Made by a program: the position numbers and the translations under genes. Positions 20,706-30,480 of a DNA stretch of 64,000 bases are shown piece by piece; position 1 is the first letter of the stretch; each line of letters opens with the position of its first letter. The notes under the pieces were generated by a model. It saw nothing but the letters and a program-made list of their open reading frames with translations, was not told the DNA's origin and searched no databases. The DNA lies in contig OY759215.1 of the NCBI GenBank assembly GCA_963662175.1, forward strand, positions 55,321,213-55,385,212. Reading direction: 5' to 3'. This stretch comes from Aradus depressus (lineage: Eukaryota > Arthropoda > Insecta > Hemiptera > Aradidae).

Positions 20706-20991
20706 TGTAAATATAGTTGGTGAAATTAGACAATACCATAAATAAACAAGTTTTATTTCTTTCAAGTTCATTTGAATTATTTCACAATATCTCTGCAATA
20801 ATGTCAGTTTTCATTGTTATTATAATGATTTTTAGGTCTCGTTATAATTTAATAGAAATGTGGAAGAAAAAATTATATAATCAAAGAAATAGACGAACGG
20901 TCGAATGGTTTTGGAGGGAAAGCAACAACTTAATAGATTCATTCGTGTTGGAGAAGCACATTGCCGGTCATATCTGACAGATTACTTAAGT

Positions 20992-21140
20992 TAGGGGTGG
21001 GGGAACTGCAGGTGGCTATTTCGGTAACTGTAGCCCTCGGACTAGCAGCTGAGCGGCGAGGCGGATGACAGCCACCTGTTGCCTCTGATCCTCACCCCCC
21101 ATACACATGATCCTACTTAACTTTCCCGATACCCATTACT
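20992..21140. repeat. GC-rich imperfect inverted repeat
   Basis: AAGTTAGGGGTGGGGGAACT and GCAGGTGGCT pair with AGCCACCTG and CCTCACCCCCC, then TACTTAACTT. Much more GC-rich than its surroundings; could be a folded RNA or a MITE end. Confidence 0.4.
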
Positions 21141-21214
21141 GTCACATCTACTTAGCAGACCATCTCTCCAGTCAGTTAAAAGGGTCCATGACATCTCGGT
21201 GCGGTAATCGTCTG

Positions 21215-21600
21215 AGAATCCAACATCGAGTTCCATGAACGCATTTTGACCATTTTCGCGGTGATATTTGTGTGCATGCGATTAACGCCATTTTACTTCG
21301 GGGCTACATTTTACAAGAAACCGCTTATATTTATGACTTAATTAAAATTCACTTTAAATAAAAGTTGTAAAGAAAACAGAAAACTTTCATATGAACTAAA
21401 TTTTTTCAGGTTCGTCCGGTTTACGAGATACATACCAAAAATCTAACCGTTTGCTTGATTCACGCAAAAACATGTGTTCTTACCTAAAATGTACCTTATT
21501 TCCAATAAACAATATGCCCTCAAATTTGAGATAGGACCAATATGAACTAAGTTACAGCGTTCCAAAGAACATAAAATAAATTTCTAAAGGTTCAAGCAAT
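21215..21600 (+). repeat. Family C repeat (inside gene duplication unit)
   Basis: CGCATTTTGACCATTTTCGC, ACAAGAAACCGCTTATATTT, AAATAAAAGTTGTAAAG and TTTACGAGATACATACC. Sits at the same distance downstream of the membrane-protein gene as the copy at 33010. Confidence 0.6.
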
Positions 21601-22043
21601 ATACAAGGTGTCTTCAAAAAATAACGGGAATTTTCGGTTTTTGAAAAGAATATTATTAATTCGTCTACATAAATGTTTTCCCCTTCAAAATAGTCCCCAT
21701 TAGATATTATACACTAATGTACATTGTCATTGTACATTGTCGGTGATTCACAACTATTTTTGTCTAGTATGTAATACTTGTTTCGTTAAATAATAATGAA
21801 GATATTGTAAATCGAAAATGGAGACATGTGCTATAAGTACAACCGGCTGTGCACTGGTTGTTCCATAAAACAATCGTTGCGACCAAACAAAATAAATACC
21901 TACATAAAAAAAAACAAAAAACATTTTATTATTTTTTATTATAAAATATTAACTGTGAAAAGCCAAACATGCCGCAGTTTTCATACTGAAAACACTTCCA
22001 TGCTGCGTTAAATTGTTCGAATAAAAACATTCCTGAAATTATT

Positions 22044-22484
22044 TTATTTTCCTCTCATAGTTTCATAATAACTGTTCACACAAATCGTAAAGTATCCTTC
22101 AACAAAAAAAGAGGATACGGAAGAAAAGAAAAGTGGATTCAATGTCAATAAATAAATAAACATAAATATAACTAGTAAAGCCAAACATACCAAAAACATA
22201 ATAAGTGCATCCAAAACCAAATTCTTATTGTTCGTATAGACACCGATCAATAAGCAAATTCCTCTTATCAGGTAAAAAAATACAGAAAATGCATACAAGT
22301 ATATGGGCCAATCAGAGCCTTCACCTTCGGGTTCCACTTGACCTGTGAGGTACAAGAATATAAAGAGAGCTGCAGGTAAGGTTGATATGACGAGGAACCA
22401 TCCAAGAATGAGGTTGCCAGTTCGAAGACTGCAACAGCCACAACACGAGTCTACCGTGGGGATAGGAACACCACAAACGCGCAT
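22044..22484 (-). CDS. LAPTM-like four-pass membrane protein, copy 1
   Basis: An intronless 146-residue reading frame runs from ATG at 22482-22484 to a TAA. The N-terminus MRVCGVPIPTVDSCCGCC is followed by SLRTGNLILGW, the Cys-rich lead-in of LAPTM4/5-type (lysosome-associated, 4TM) proteins. Hydrophobic segments lie at about residues 23-47, 60-82, 87-113 and 117-138. The polar loop after TM1 is acidic (EPEGEGSD). No clear sorting motif is visible at the short C-terminus. A paralogue at 33791-34225 is about 70% identical by hand count, with residues 12-40 unchanged. The leader upstream of the ATG is also conserved between copies, so both may be expressed. A role in endosomal/lysosomal membrane is family inference only; an insect-specific 4TM family is the alternative. 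Confidence 0.8.
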   Translation of the reverse strand: MRVCGVPIPTVDSCCGCCSLRTGNLILGWFLVISTLPAALFIFLYLTGQVEPEGEGSDWPIYLYAFSVFFYLIRGICLLIGVYTNNKNLVLDALIMFLVCLALLVIFMFIYLLTLNPLFFSSVSSFFVEGYFTICVNSYYETMRGK

Positions 22485-22794
22485 CTTGCATCACAAACAG
22501 TCAGTTAGAGGAGCAGTTAACCTTCCGAATAACAACGAGAACTGCAAGTCAACTCTCCCAGCCTAGCAGTCATGTCACATGGTACTAGTAATGTAATAAT
22601 TATAAAAACATTTTATTTTATGTGAAAAATATAAGTTATATAAGGCATTTCGAGACTTTTTTACCATTATTATTATACATAAAATTTACATAAATACAAT
22701 AGAAGGCACTTTGATATTACATCAATATCATATGTTTTTTTTACGATACGATGCAGCCATACCTCTATAATGGTGTATGGTCATTTACACAAAA

Positions 22795-22999
22795 GGGCGC
22801 CAGTAGATCTGCCGGATGGACTGAGCTCAAGATCGCGGGTTCGAAACCTGGCCGAGGACCTTCGGTTTTTTATCTGGGAAATTTAACAAACCTGAGCACG
22901 CCCTCCTTCGGATGGGACGTTAAGAGATGGTCCCGACCCACTAGGTGAATTCAAATTTAGAGTAGGTAAAATTCACGACACCACGGGCATGAGTGACAA
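22795..22999 (+). mobile_element. SINE1 with deletions
   Basis: GGGCGCCAGTAGATCTGCCG head, intact B box GGTTCGAAACC, CCTCCTTCGGATGGGACGTT, then a jump to CACGGGCATGAGTGAC. About 140 bp shorter than the 20-kb copy. Confidence 0.8.
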
Positions 23000-23008
23000 T
23001 AACTAACA

Positions 23009-23121
23009 ACATCCATGTCCCCGGGCGGGAGTTCTATGAAATAATACTTTCTCCCGGACGGGATTCGAACCCGCAACCATGGTAAGACCAAGCGACCAAT
23101 GCCCGCATGGCCACAATGGAC
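23009..23121 (-). mobile_element. SINE2, tRNA-like head
   Basis: Minus strand GTGGCCATGCGGGC, then a B box GGTTCGAATCCCG and TCCGGGAG. Lacks the poly(A) and part of the anticodon region. It abuts the SINE1 copy ending at 22999. Confidence 0.78.
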
Positions 23122-23273
23122 CTCATTTCATGTGATAACAAAGCCCCTCCATTAAGTGCAACAGTCACCCTCTCGACATCCCGTACATATATATATATAT
23201 ATGTGATAGTAAGATGTTGTGGGACGAGATTTCTAATAGAAATAAAATATGTCTTCCTACTGTTTTATTTTAC

Positions 23274-23315
23274 ACCAGAACCGGTTTTCGACGCAACAGC
23301 GTCATCCTCAGTGGT
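23274..23315 (-). ncRNA. Putative hammerhead ribozyme (42 nt), left arm
   Basis: Minus strand: stem I ACCA (23312-23315) with TGGT (23274-23277); core C-TGAGGA; one extra T; stem II GACGC/GCGTC, fully Watson-Crick, loop TGTT; GAA; palindromic stem III AACCGGTT; cleavage-site C at 23278. The most canonical motif in the window. Confidence 0.66.
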
Positions 23316-23385
23316 TCATCCCACCCACACAGCACAGCGGTTAGAAGACAACTGGCTAAACCGCTGTGCTGTGTGGATGGGATGA

Positions 23386-23427
23386 ACCACTGATGATGAT
23401 GCTGTTGCGTCGAAAACCGGTTCTGGT
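23386..23427 (+). ncRNA. Putative hammerhead ribozyme (42 nt), right arm
   Basis: Stem I ACCA 23386-23389 with TGGT 23424-23427; C-TGATGA 23390-23396; extra T 23397; stem II GATGC 23398-23402 with GCGTC 23407-23411 (one U-G pair), loop TGTT; GAA 23412-23414; stem III AACCGGTT 23415-23422; C17 at 23423. Confidence 0.64.
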
Positions 23428-23787
23428 GTAAAATAAAACAGTGGGAAGACAACATCTTTTATTTCTATTAGATATATTATTAGTTTTTATTTATATGTAT
23501 TTGCTTATATTTTCTTATGTACTGATGTTAGTTTTTTCTTTCCGTAATGCAAAACCAACTGTTGGTTATATTCTGTTAGACCATAAAGAAGAAAAACAAA
23601 AAAAAGAACTTCGGAATCTTGGACCAAATACTGAGTTTTTTTTCTTTACAGGACAGAACCTCGACTTCAACATTCACTAGACGGTTCTAAATGTTGGGAT
23701 TTGCTGCTAAATGCTGAACTGGGAGTGTTACAGTAGAGTCGTTGATTCTCGTTGTGTCCTACGCTATTACTCACATTGGGGGGAGGG

Positions 23788-23791
23788 ATAT
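23788..23791. repeat. Target duplication ATAT, left of gypsy element
   Basis: ATAT directly before the 5' LTR; repeated at 32550-32553 after the 3' LTR. Confidence 0.88.
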
Positions 23792-24381
23792 TGTGAGAAG
23801 GCGGTGAAGGGGACTTTGTCAGAAAACTCGAAAGAGTTCAGGAAAAACAAATCTTTGTTCCCCGTTTATTGAGATTGGCTCGGCCAAGGAACCGCGATTG
23901 TGACATCGAGAGTATTGACCCGTAAACAGGATATTTGACATTGACCAAGGTAAACATTTCCGCTCCTCAAAGGTTAAATACCGATGAGGAGATGCGTTGT
24001 GGTCAGATTCTGGAACCTGGTCAGACGTGTGGACTGCTCTCTCTCTACTTCTGGACGTAAGTCGAATTCCTATTGTTTATGTTTCCAAGTGTTAAACTGT
24101 TCTTGTCATATCTTATTATCTGTCATGAGTTCTGACATTTAAAATACATTCTCTAAGAAGTTATTCAACAGCCCAATTGGTGTTATTATTGAAACCCCCT
24201 AGAATTAACAAGTACCATTAAGTTAAGATCCCGGTTTGGTGAGTGAAGCACCATACCTTAAATTAAAGTAAAGACAGTCATTCTTATTATTCACCTAACA
24301 TTCTCTTAAATTATATTATTTACAAATACAGTCTTTTTTAATCTTCACAAGTGGTGAAGGCCCCCTTTTTTATTCTTCACA
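23792..24381 (+). repeat. 5' LTR
   Basis: 590 bp, TG to CA. Its last 32 bp contain AGTGGTGAAGGCCCCCTTTT, a near copy of the sequence just outside the LTR where the primer site lies (AGTGGTGGAGGCGCCGTTTT). The LTR/primer-site junction therefore appears to have been duplicated once in this lineage. Confidence 0.95.
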
Positions 24382-24383
24382 AG

Positions 24384-24397
24384 TGGTGGAGGCGCCG
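24384..24397 (+). promoter_or_regulatory. Probable primer-binding site
   Basis: TGGTGGAGGCGCCG starts two bases after the 5' LTR, where reverse-transcription primers pair. It would pair with a tRNA 3' end of the form CTCCACCA; I could not assign the tRNA. Confidence 0.5.
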
Positions 24398-24499
24398 TTT
24401 TTTTAACTTCTTGAGAACTATTAAATTCAGAACTCATATTTTTCACCATTAAATTTCTATTTTTATTGACTGCTATCTCACATATCTCTCCGGGTATAG

Positions 24500-25138
24500 A
24501 TGACATTGTGGGAAACGTTCCTTCAGAACATATCAACCTCTGAGGAGGGGAAAACGCAATTTTACTCAAGTTGGATTTATTCATTACAAAAGCGACAGGT
24601 ACTTGAATTGCTAAAGATTTTAAATATAGTTTTTTCTGAGGAAGATAATGCAAATATTTTGAGGAAAAGATTAAGGGATTATTGTGTAGAGAACGTGGTC
24701 CAACTGAAAGCTCAATTAGATTTAGAAGACATAAGAACTTCTTTACAAGAATTAGATTACGCGAAAATCTCTCTTGACGACACAAAGACCTCTCTTGACG
24801 ACACAAAAACTTCTCTTGACGAATTCATAAATAAACCCCCTAGAAACATGGTGCCAACAAAACGTTTACCAAAGCTTACTCCCTCTATTTTCGCGGGAGG
24901 ACCGGAGGATTGTATATCCTCATATCTTGATGAATTTGACGCTATAGCACACATAAACGGTTGGGAAAAAGAAGATAGAATTACCCTGATACCCTTTTAC
25001 CTAAAAGGAACAGCTAAGATTTTTTATGACACATTAAGAGCTGGCATCACATGGGAGGATTTAAGGACAAGTTTTTTAACCCAATTTAGGAATCCCAGAT
25101 TTCATCATAACTTGAAGTTAAAAAAATTGAATCAATGA
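24500..25138 (+). CDS. gag, 5' segment (capsid region)
   Basis: This 212-codon reading frame starts at the first ATG after an in-frame TAG (24497-24499). It encodes a helical N-terminus, then a Ser-Leu-Asp-Asp/Glu repeat made by a 21-bp unit repeated nearly three times (24768-24825). A capsid-like region follows with FAGGPEDCISSYLDEF and TLIPFYLKGTAKIFYD, typical of gypsy Gag (the retrotransposon-gag homology region). It stops at TGA 25136-25138, in the middle of the conserved block. The continuation lies in the -1 frame (see 25117-25785). Gag forms the cytoplasmic particle that packages the RNA. Confidence 0.85.
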   Translation: MTLWETFLQNISTSEEGKTQFYSSWIYSLQKRQVLELLKILNIVFSEEDNANILRKRLRDYCVENVVQLKAQLDLEDIRTSLQELDYAKISLDDTKTSLDDTKTSLDEFINKPPRNMVPTKRLPKLTPSIFAGGPEDCISSYLDEFDAIAHINGWEKEDRITLIPFYLKGTAKIFYDTLRAGITWEDLRTSFLTQFRNPRFHHNLKLKKLNQ

Positions 25139-25785
25139 GGCAAGGTGAAAATCAATCCTGTTTAGATTATGTAGCTCAAATTCAAGGTTTGTGTAAAAAG
25201 TTAGATCCAAATATGTCTGAGATTGATATAATTCAACATATCACAAACGGGTTAGATGAACAATATCTAATGAAAGTTCAGGTTGGGGATAATTCATCTT
25301 TAGAACGTTTCAAAACAAATTTACAAAATTTAGAAATTGCAAGAAAAATCTTAGAAGATCGTCGCAAGGTGGGAGTTAACAAACAGATAGAAGATTTAAT
25401 TGCGAAAGTAAATATTCTAGAGTTAAATGCGGGGAGAGTAGGTACAGGAAACAATAGGCAAGATGAACGACAAAGGGGGTACTTTGGACAAAACGGGAAA
25501 AATAGGGAGCAACATTTTTCACAAAGAAATGGTAGAGACGCAAGGAATCTGGGATACGAAAATAATCGAGGAAATTTAAGGGGTCCTAACAGACAGTTTG
25601 GGGAACGAGGACCGGGTTACTATAATTCAAACCGTAATACTCATAACGCCCGCCCATTATGTCACTTATGTATGAAACCAGGGCATTTTTTCCGTGATTG
25701 CCGAAGTTCTCACCGGCCAGTCTGCCAGAAGTGTGGGAAGATAGGCCATATATCGAATAACTGTCGGAATTTTTCAAAAAACTAA
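25117..25785 (+). CDS. gag, 3' segment (end of capsid, nucleocapsid)
   Basis: Continues the previous segment one base back. After the A7 run the frame carries the conserved R-Q-G-E-N block and a charged, Asn/Arg/Gly-rich stretch. Two CCHC zinc knuckles follow at 25660-25701 (C-H-L-C then H then C) and about 25724-25765 (C-Q-K-C then H then C), the RNA-binding nucleocapsid. The internal ATG at 25135 is probably not a start. It ends at TAA 25783-25785, immediately after the gag-pol slippery site. Either a one-base indel or a real -1 shift separates it from the 5' segment. Confidence 0.85.
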   Translation, partial: VKKIESMRQGENQSCLDYVAQIQGLCKKLDPNMSEIDIIQHITNGLDEQYLMKVQVGDNSSLERFKTNLQNLEIARKILEDRRKVGVNKQIEDLIAKVNILELNAGRVGTGNNRQDERQRGYFGQNGKNREQHFSQRNGRDARNLGYENNRGNLRGPNRQFGERGPGYYNSNRNTHNARPLCHLCMKPGHFFRDCRSSHRPVCQKCGKIGHISNNCRNFSKN

Positions 25786-25800
25786 TTAACGCTAGGCGTT
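25776..25800 (+). promoter_or_regulatory. gag-pol -1 ribosomal frameshift site
   Basis: In the gag frame the heptamer A AAA AAC (25776-25782) is followed at once by the gag stop TAA. After a 5-nt gap there is a hairpin AACGC-TAG-GCGTT (25788-25800). Slipping back one base opens the pol frame, which has no plausible ATG of its own at its start. A AAA AAC is one of the best-known -1 slippery heptamers in retroviruses. Confidence 0.82.
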
Positions 25801-28800
25801 TTGGGCCTAACAAAGTATATGAATTTAATTCCGTGAACGTGTCCAGCTCTACAATTGAGACAGAAATATTTGATTTAAAAGTTAGAACTTTAATAGATAC
25901 TGGGGCTTCTGTATCTATTTTAAATTACGACACATTTAAAAATAACCAACATTTTAATTTTACAAAAGACACAACAATTAAAGCTATGGCTGCAAATAGT
26001 TCGCCAGTCGAAATTTTGGGCCATATAGACACAATAATAAAAATAAAAGAAAATAAAATGAGGCAACGATTTTTCGTAGCGAGAAATCTGAACTGTCAGG
26101 CCATTCTTGGAGAGGATTTTCTTAGTCAGCGAGGAGCGGTATTGGATTACAAAACTGGGTCACTCTGTGTACATCTTAGAGTGGGTCACATTCCAGAGAC
26201 AAAGGAAATGTTGACGTTAACACCAAAACAAACGTCAATTGATCCAAAACATTTAGAGCTGAGGACAACAGGTGACATAATACTTCCTCCTTTGACCCGA
26301 AAACATTTGCAACTAACAAACAAATTAACTAAAGGAATTCATATTACTGATCAAATTAATTTAAATCACGAATATTTCGACGAAAGTCCTATTCAGGTAA
26401 TAGATTCATCTTGTCCAAATACATCGGATGAGTTAGAAGTGCAGAACATATCCTCAGTAACACAGAGGGTGGTATGTAACACGTTAATTGGATACCAGAA
26501 TCGTATGCCTGACCAGAAAAAACCCATTCTAACCGATAAAGCCGGACATGTGATACAGATTAATCCGGAGCTACCGGAGGGTCAATATAAGAAGGCGTTC
26601 GACCTCCTCTTTGAATTTAGAGACGTTTTTGCCACTCATTCAGGGGATTTAGGCCCTACAAAATTATCACCATACAAATTAAAATTAATAGACAGAGAAC
26701 CAGTCTCTCTCCCTCCATACCGTGTCTCCAAATTTGAGAGAGAGGAGTTACAGAGGCAAGTGGATATTCTGTTGAAAGCCGATATCATTGGACCAACTCA
26801 ATCTGCATACAGCTCTCCAGCACATTTAGTTAGGAAACCTGACGGCAAATCATTCAGGATGGTCATAAATTATATTAAATTAAATGAGAAATTGTTAGCG
26901 GATAAATTCCCCCTTCCTCGAATAGATTCGGTGTTTGATTGTCTGCAAGGCTCTGGTATATTCTCAAAATTAGATTTTAATTCCGCTTTTTATCAACAAC
27001 CCTTATCTCAAGAGGATCGCGAAATAACAGCATTTGTTACTCCGTTTGGCCAATATGAGTTCAAATGTTTGCCCCAAGGACTTAAAAACAGTCCCGCCTC
27101 ATTTCAGAGGGCGGTAAACAGACTATTTTCGGAATATCTATACCGCAAAATGATATGTTATATAGACGATATTGTTGTGTTTTCAGACGAATTTGACAAC
27201 CACTTACACAACTTACGTCTAGCTTTAGAAAAGATTCGCTCCGTAAACTTAAAGGTGAAAACTGATAAATGTAAATTTTTTTTCGACCAAATAGACATTT
27301 TAGGTCATAACGTTTCACAAAAAGGCATTACGCCACTCCCTGATAAAATTGAAGCGATCCAAAACTTCCCGGTTCCGACCACGGTCAAAGCAGTGAGGTC
27401 CTTCATGGGAACCACTAACTATTACAGAAAGTTCATAAAAAATTACGCCACCATAGCAGCCCCGTTGACGGATTTGACAAAGCTAGAAAACAAAAAATTA
27501 ATCTGGAAAGAAATACATCAAGAAGCTTTTGATGCATTAAAATTAAAATTAATATCCCCACCAGTTTTGATGCACTTTAATGAAAATCTTCCAATTCATA
27601 TCTACACAGACGCATCTCTTGTTGGTATTGGAGCTGTTATGATGCAGCCCGACAAGAACGATGTCTTTCACCCTGTTCAGTTTTTGAGCCGTAAATTGAC
27701 TGATGTTGAACAGAGATGGACAACTTCAGAGATAGAATTGCTATCTATAGTTTATTGTTTAAATTACTGGCGTCCCTTCGTGCTGGGACAAAGGGTAATC
27801 ATATATAATGATCATGTCAGTTTGAAATACTATAATAATATAAAAAATATCTCTTCAAGGTTACATAGATTAGCTTTAAAATTAGTAGATTACGATTTCG
27901 AGATCATACATAAGCCTGGGAAGAAAATGGTCGTCCCAGATGCCCTTTCAAGAAATCCAGTAGATAAATTTGTAGACACGTCTTATGACAATGATTTTGC
28001 GGTCAATGAAATAAAAATAATAAATATTGCGAAATTGCAAAAATTAGATAAATTTTGTTCACAAATTTACCAGGCCTTGACGGACAACGAATTCGGCGAT
28101 AAATCAATACGTCGTAAATCGCGAAATTATGTATTAAATTCGGACGACGATATAATTTATTACAAATACTTTACCCCTAAGGAACGAAGAAATTTAATTT
28201 TAGTGCCTGATTCTTTAAAAAGAGAATTGTTGCACTCTTGCCATGACGATTTAGGACACCTAGGTATCGCTAAAACTTATGGTAGATTACTAACTAATTA
28301 CTTTTGGCCCTCTATGCTATCCGAAATTACGACATACATACAATCGTGTGACTCATGTCAAAGAGAAAAAATTCCAAAAAGTTTGCCCCAGGGGGATCTC
28401 AGCCCCATCATTCCATCCACGACCCCTTTTTCACATGTAGTTATAGATTACTTGGGGCCATTAACTAGCTCTCATGGGAACAAGTACATTATAGTAGCAA
28501 CTTGCACAACAACAAAATTTGTCATGGCAAAAGCCACTAGGTCTGCAGATGCCAAATCTACGGCAAAATTTTTATTGAATATGGTAAATCGTTTTGGGGT
28601 CCCGAGTATAGTCTCATCAGACAGAGGGACACATTTTTTGGAGAAGTCCTTGTTACAATTTAAAGCAGCCTTGGGAATTTATCACAAAAAAAGTACGGCT
28701 TTTAACCCATGCGCTCAAGGCATTGTAGAACGATTCAATCACACACTTATTCAAATGTTGTCACATTACGTTAATAAAAATATAAATAATTGGAGCACAC

Positions 28801-29255
28801 ATTTGGACCATGTTCTCTTCTCTTATAATACGTCTAAACAAGCAAGTACGGGTTACGAACCGTTTTTCTTGATGCACGGTTATAGGCCTAAGATTCCTTT
28901 GGACGTCGTTCTAGTTCCGCACACTTATGAGGCGGACGTAATTAAAACTATAGAGGAGTTGCAAGTTATAAGAAAAACAATCCCGGAAATTTTAAAAAAG
29001 CCTCAGCTAATTCAAAAAGAAAATTACGATAAAAAGCACAGCTTTGTGGAATTTAAAGAGGGCGATCTAGTTCTATTAAGAGAATTTTGTTTTGATCCGA
29101 GTAAATCAAGAAAATTACAGCCGAAATATAAGGGACCTTTTGTTGTCCAGAAGCGCCTAAACAAGTTGAATTATGTTATTCAGGTTTATAAAGCTGGGAA
29201 GTTAGTGGACGATGTTTTTCATATAAAAAGGATGAAGAAATACTACCACAGATAA
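25783..29255 (+). CDS. pol: protease, RT, RNase H, integrase
   Basis: One uninterrupted frame of about 1150 codons. It is entered by -1 frameshift from gag; GTG at 25833 is not a eukaryotic start. Residues are counted from 25833. Protease: LIDTGAS with catalytic DTG at 22-24. RT: FRMVINYIKLN, KLDFNSAF, LPQGLKNSPASFQ and the active-site YIDD at 443-446. RNase H: IYTDAS, Asp at 593. Integrase: an H-H-C-C zinc region (HLG to CDSC) and catalytic Asp 872, Asp 930 and Glu 966, the D,D35E spacing. C-terminus: a GPF-containing module ending HIKRMKKYYHR, no chromodomain. All motifs are intact and no stop is present, so this pol looks active. Confidence 0.95.
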
Positions 29256-29699
29256 TGTTTAAATTAAAGTAAAGTAGCCCATGTATCTATCCTTTCTCTC
29301 TTTTTCGAACTACCGTGTGTGCATGAAGGGGCACACGTTAGGATAAGAGGCATACAGCGCCAAGGAGAACCCTTCCTCCTTGTCCTCTGATATGACCTTC
29401 TTGATTGAAAAGGGAAAAAGGAAAGATTTCAAACATTGTGCTATAGAAAGAAAATATTTAAAAAAAAAAAAAAATAAAATAAAAGAGGTAGATAATTACG
29501 CGTCAAAGAGAATAAAAGTGAATATGGGATATATATATTGAGCGCAAATTAAGGGAGATTTTAATGATAAATATAAATATTGTGCGCAATTTAAGGAGAT
29601 TTTTGAGAGAGATGATAGAGATATTTAAGCGCAATTATGGGAGAATTTTTTTTGGGAGATATATATACTATGCGCAAATGTTAAGTAATTGGTAGAACA

Positions 29700-30004
29700 A
29701 GGAATTTAGCGCAAAACGTCGCGCGGTGGAAAATATAAAAAGTAAAAGAGAGTAATTAGAGAAGCTGAGGTTTCGTGTTAGATAAAGCACCGGTTGAGTT
29801 TGAAAACGCGGTCGCCTGTTCACGGAGCCTTAAAAAAAAAAAAAGAAGGGAAATTATTTGAAAAAAAAAGAGAGATAAAGGAATTTAGCGTAAAAAGTCG
29901 TGCGGTGAAAATATAAAGAGTAATTCGAGAAGTTGAGGCTTCGTGTTAGATAAAGCACCGGTTAATTTTGAAAACGCGGTCGCCTGTTCACGGAGCCTTT
30001 TAAA
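29700..30004 (+). repeat. Two-copy repeat in gypsy 3' tract
   Basis: GGAATTTAGCGCAAAACGTC (29700) and GGAATTTAGCGTAAAAAGTC (29880) start two copies. Both contain TTCGTGTTAGATAAAGCACC and GCGGTCGCCTGTTCACGG and end in an A run. Confidence 0.85.
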
Positions 30005-30060
30005 AAAAAAAAAATAAATAAAAGGAAGTTATTTGAAAGAAAAAAGAGAGATAAAGAGTT

Positions 30061-30480
30061 AAGCGCAAATTAAGGGAGATACTTATATTAAAACAAAAAA
30101 AAAAAGAGATAAAGAATAAGCCGCAATTTAGGGAGATTTATGGGAGACAAATGCGACATTTAAGCGCAAATTAAGGGAGATACTTATATTAAAACAAAAA
30201 AAAAAAAAAGAGATAAAGAATAAGCCGCAATTTAGGGAGATTTATGGGAGACAAATGCGACATTTAAGCGCAAATTAAGGGAGATACTCATATATATTTA
30301 AAAAAAAAAAAAAAAAAAAGGAGATAAAGAAGTAGGCGCAATTTAGGGAGATTTATGGGAGACAAATGCGACATTTAAGCGCAAATTAAGAGAGATACTT
30401 GTATTAAGAGAAAAAAAAAAAGAGATAAAGAATAAGACGCAATTTAGGGAGATTTTTGGGAGATAATTGCGATATTTAAG
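30061..30480 (+). repeat. Four tandem units of 101-111 bp
   Basis: Units begin AAGCGCAAATTAAGGGAGAT at 30061, 30162, 30266 and 30377 (last AAGAGAGAT). Length differences come from A-run size. Each unit has two GGGAGAT motifs. Confidence 0.88.

Larger units (their letters stand above)
20458..20772. repeat. Fold-back element with a pair of hammerhead motifs, 20.6 kb
   Basis: The arms 20458-20579 and 20651-20772 are near-perfect reverse complements of about 120 bp, around a 71-bp unique spacer. Each arm has a hammerhead motif pointing outward. The outer part AACTTGAAAGAAATAAAAC and tail TTTCACAATATCTCTGC are shared with 17.5 kb. Confidence 0.88.
23232..23472. repeat. Fold-back element with a pair of hammerhead motifs, 23.3 kb
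   Basis: The arms 23232-23342 and 23359-23472 pair almost completely around a spacer of about 16 bp. The outer ends are TCTAATAGAAATAAAA and its complement. The inner 32 bp (23311-23342 and 23359-23390) are perfect except at one site. Each arm has one 42-nt hammerhead motif, both pointing outward and both ending in AAAATAAAAC-type tails. The same family at 56.3-56.8 kb has a much longer interior. Confidence 0.88.

Noticed and set aside
24345..24806. Minus-strand gene of 153 codons across the LTR end and gag
   Set aside because: Antisense shadow of gag; starts and ends inside element structures and has no family features.
25833..25835. GTG as the start of pol
   Set aside because: Not a normal eukaryotic start; the frame is open upstream to the frameshift site, which explains its translation.
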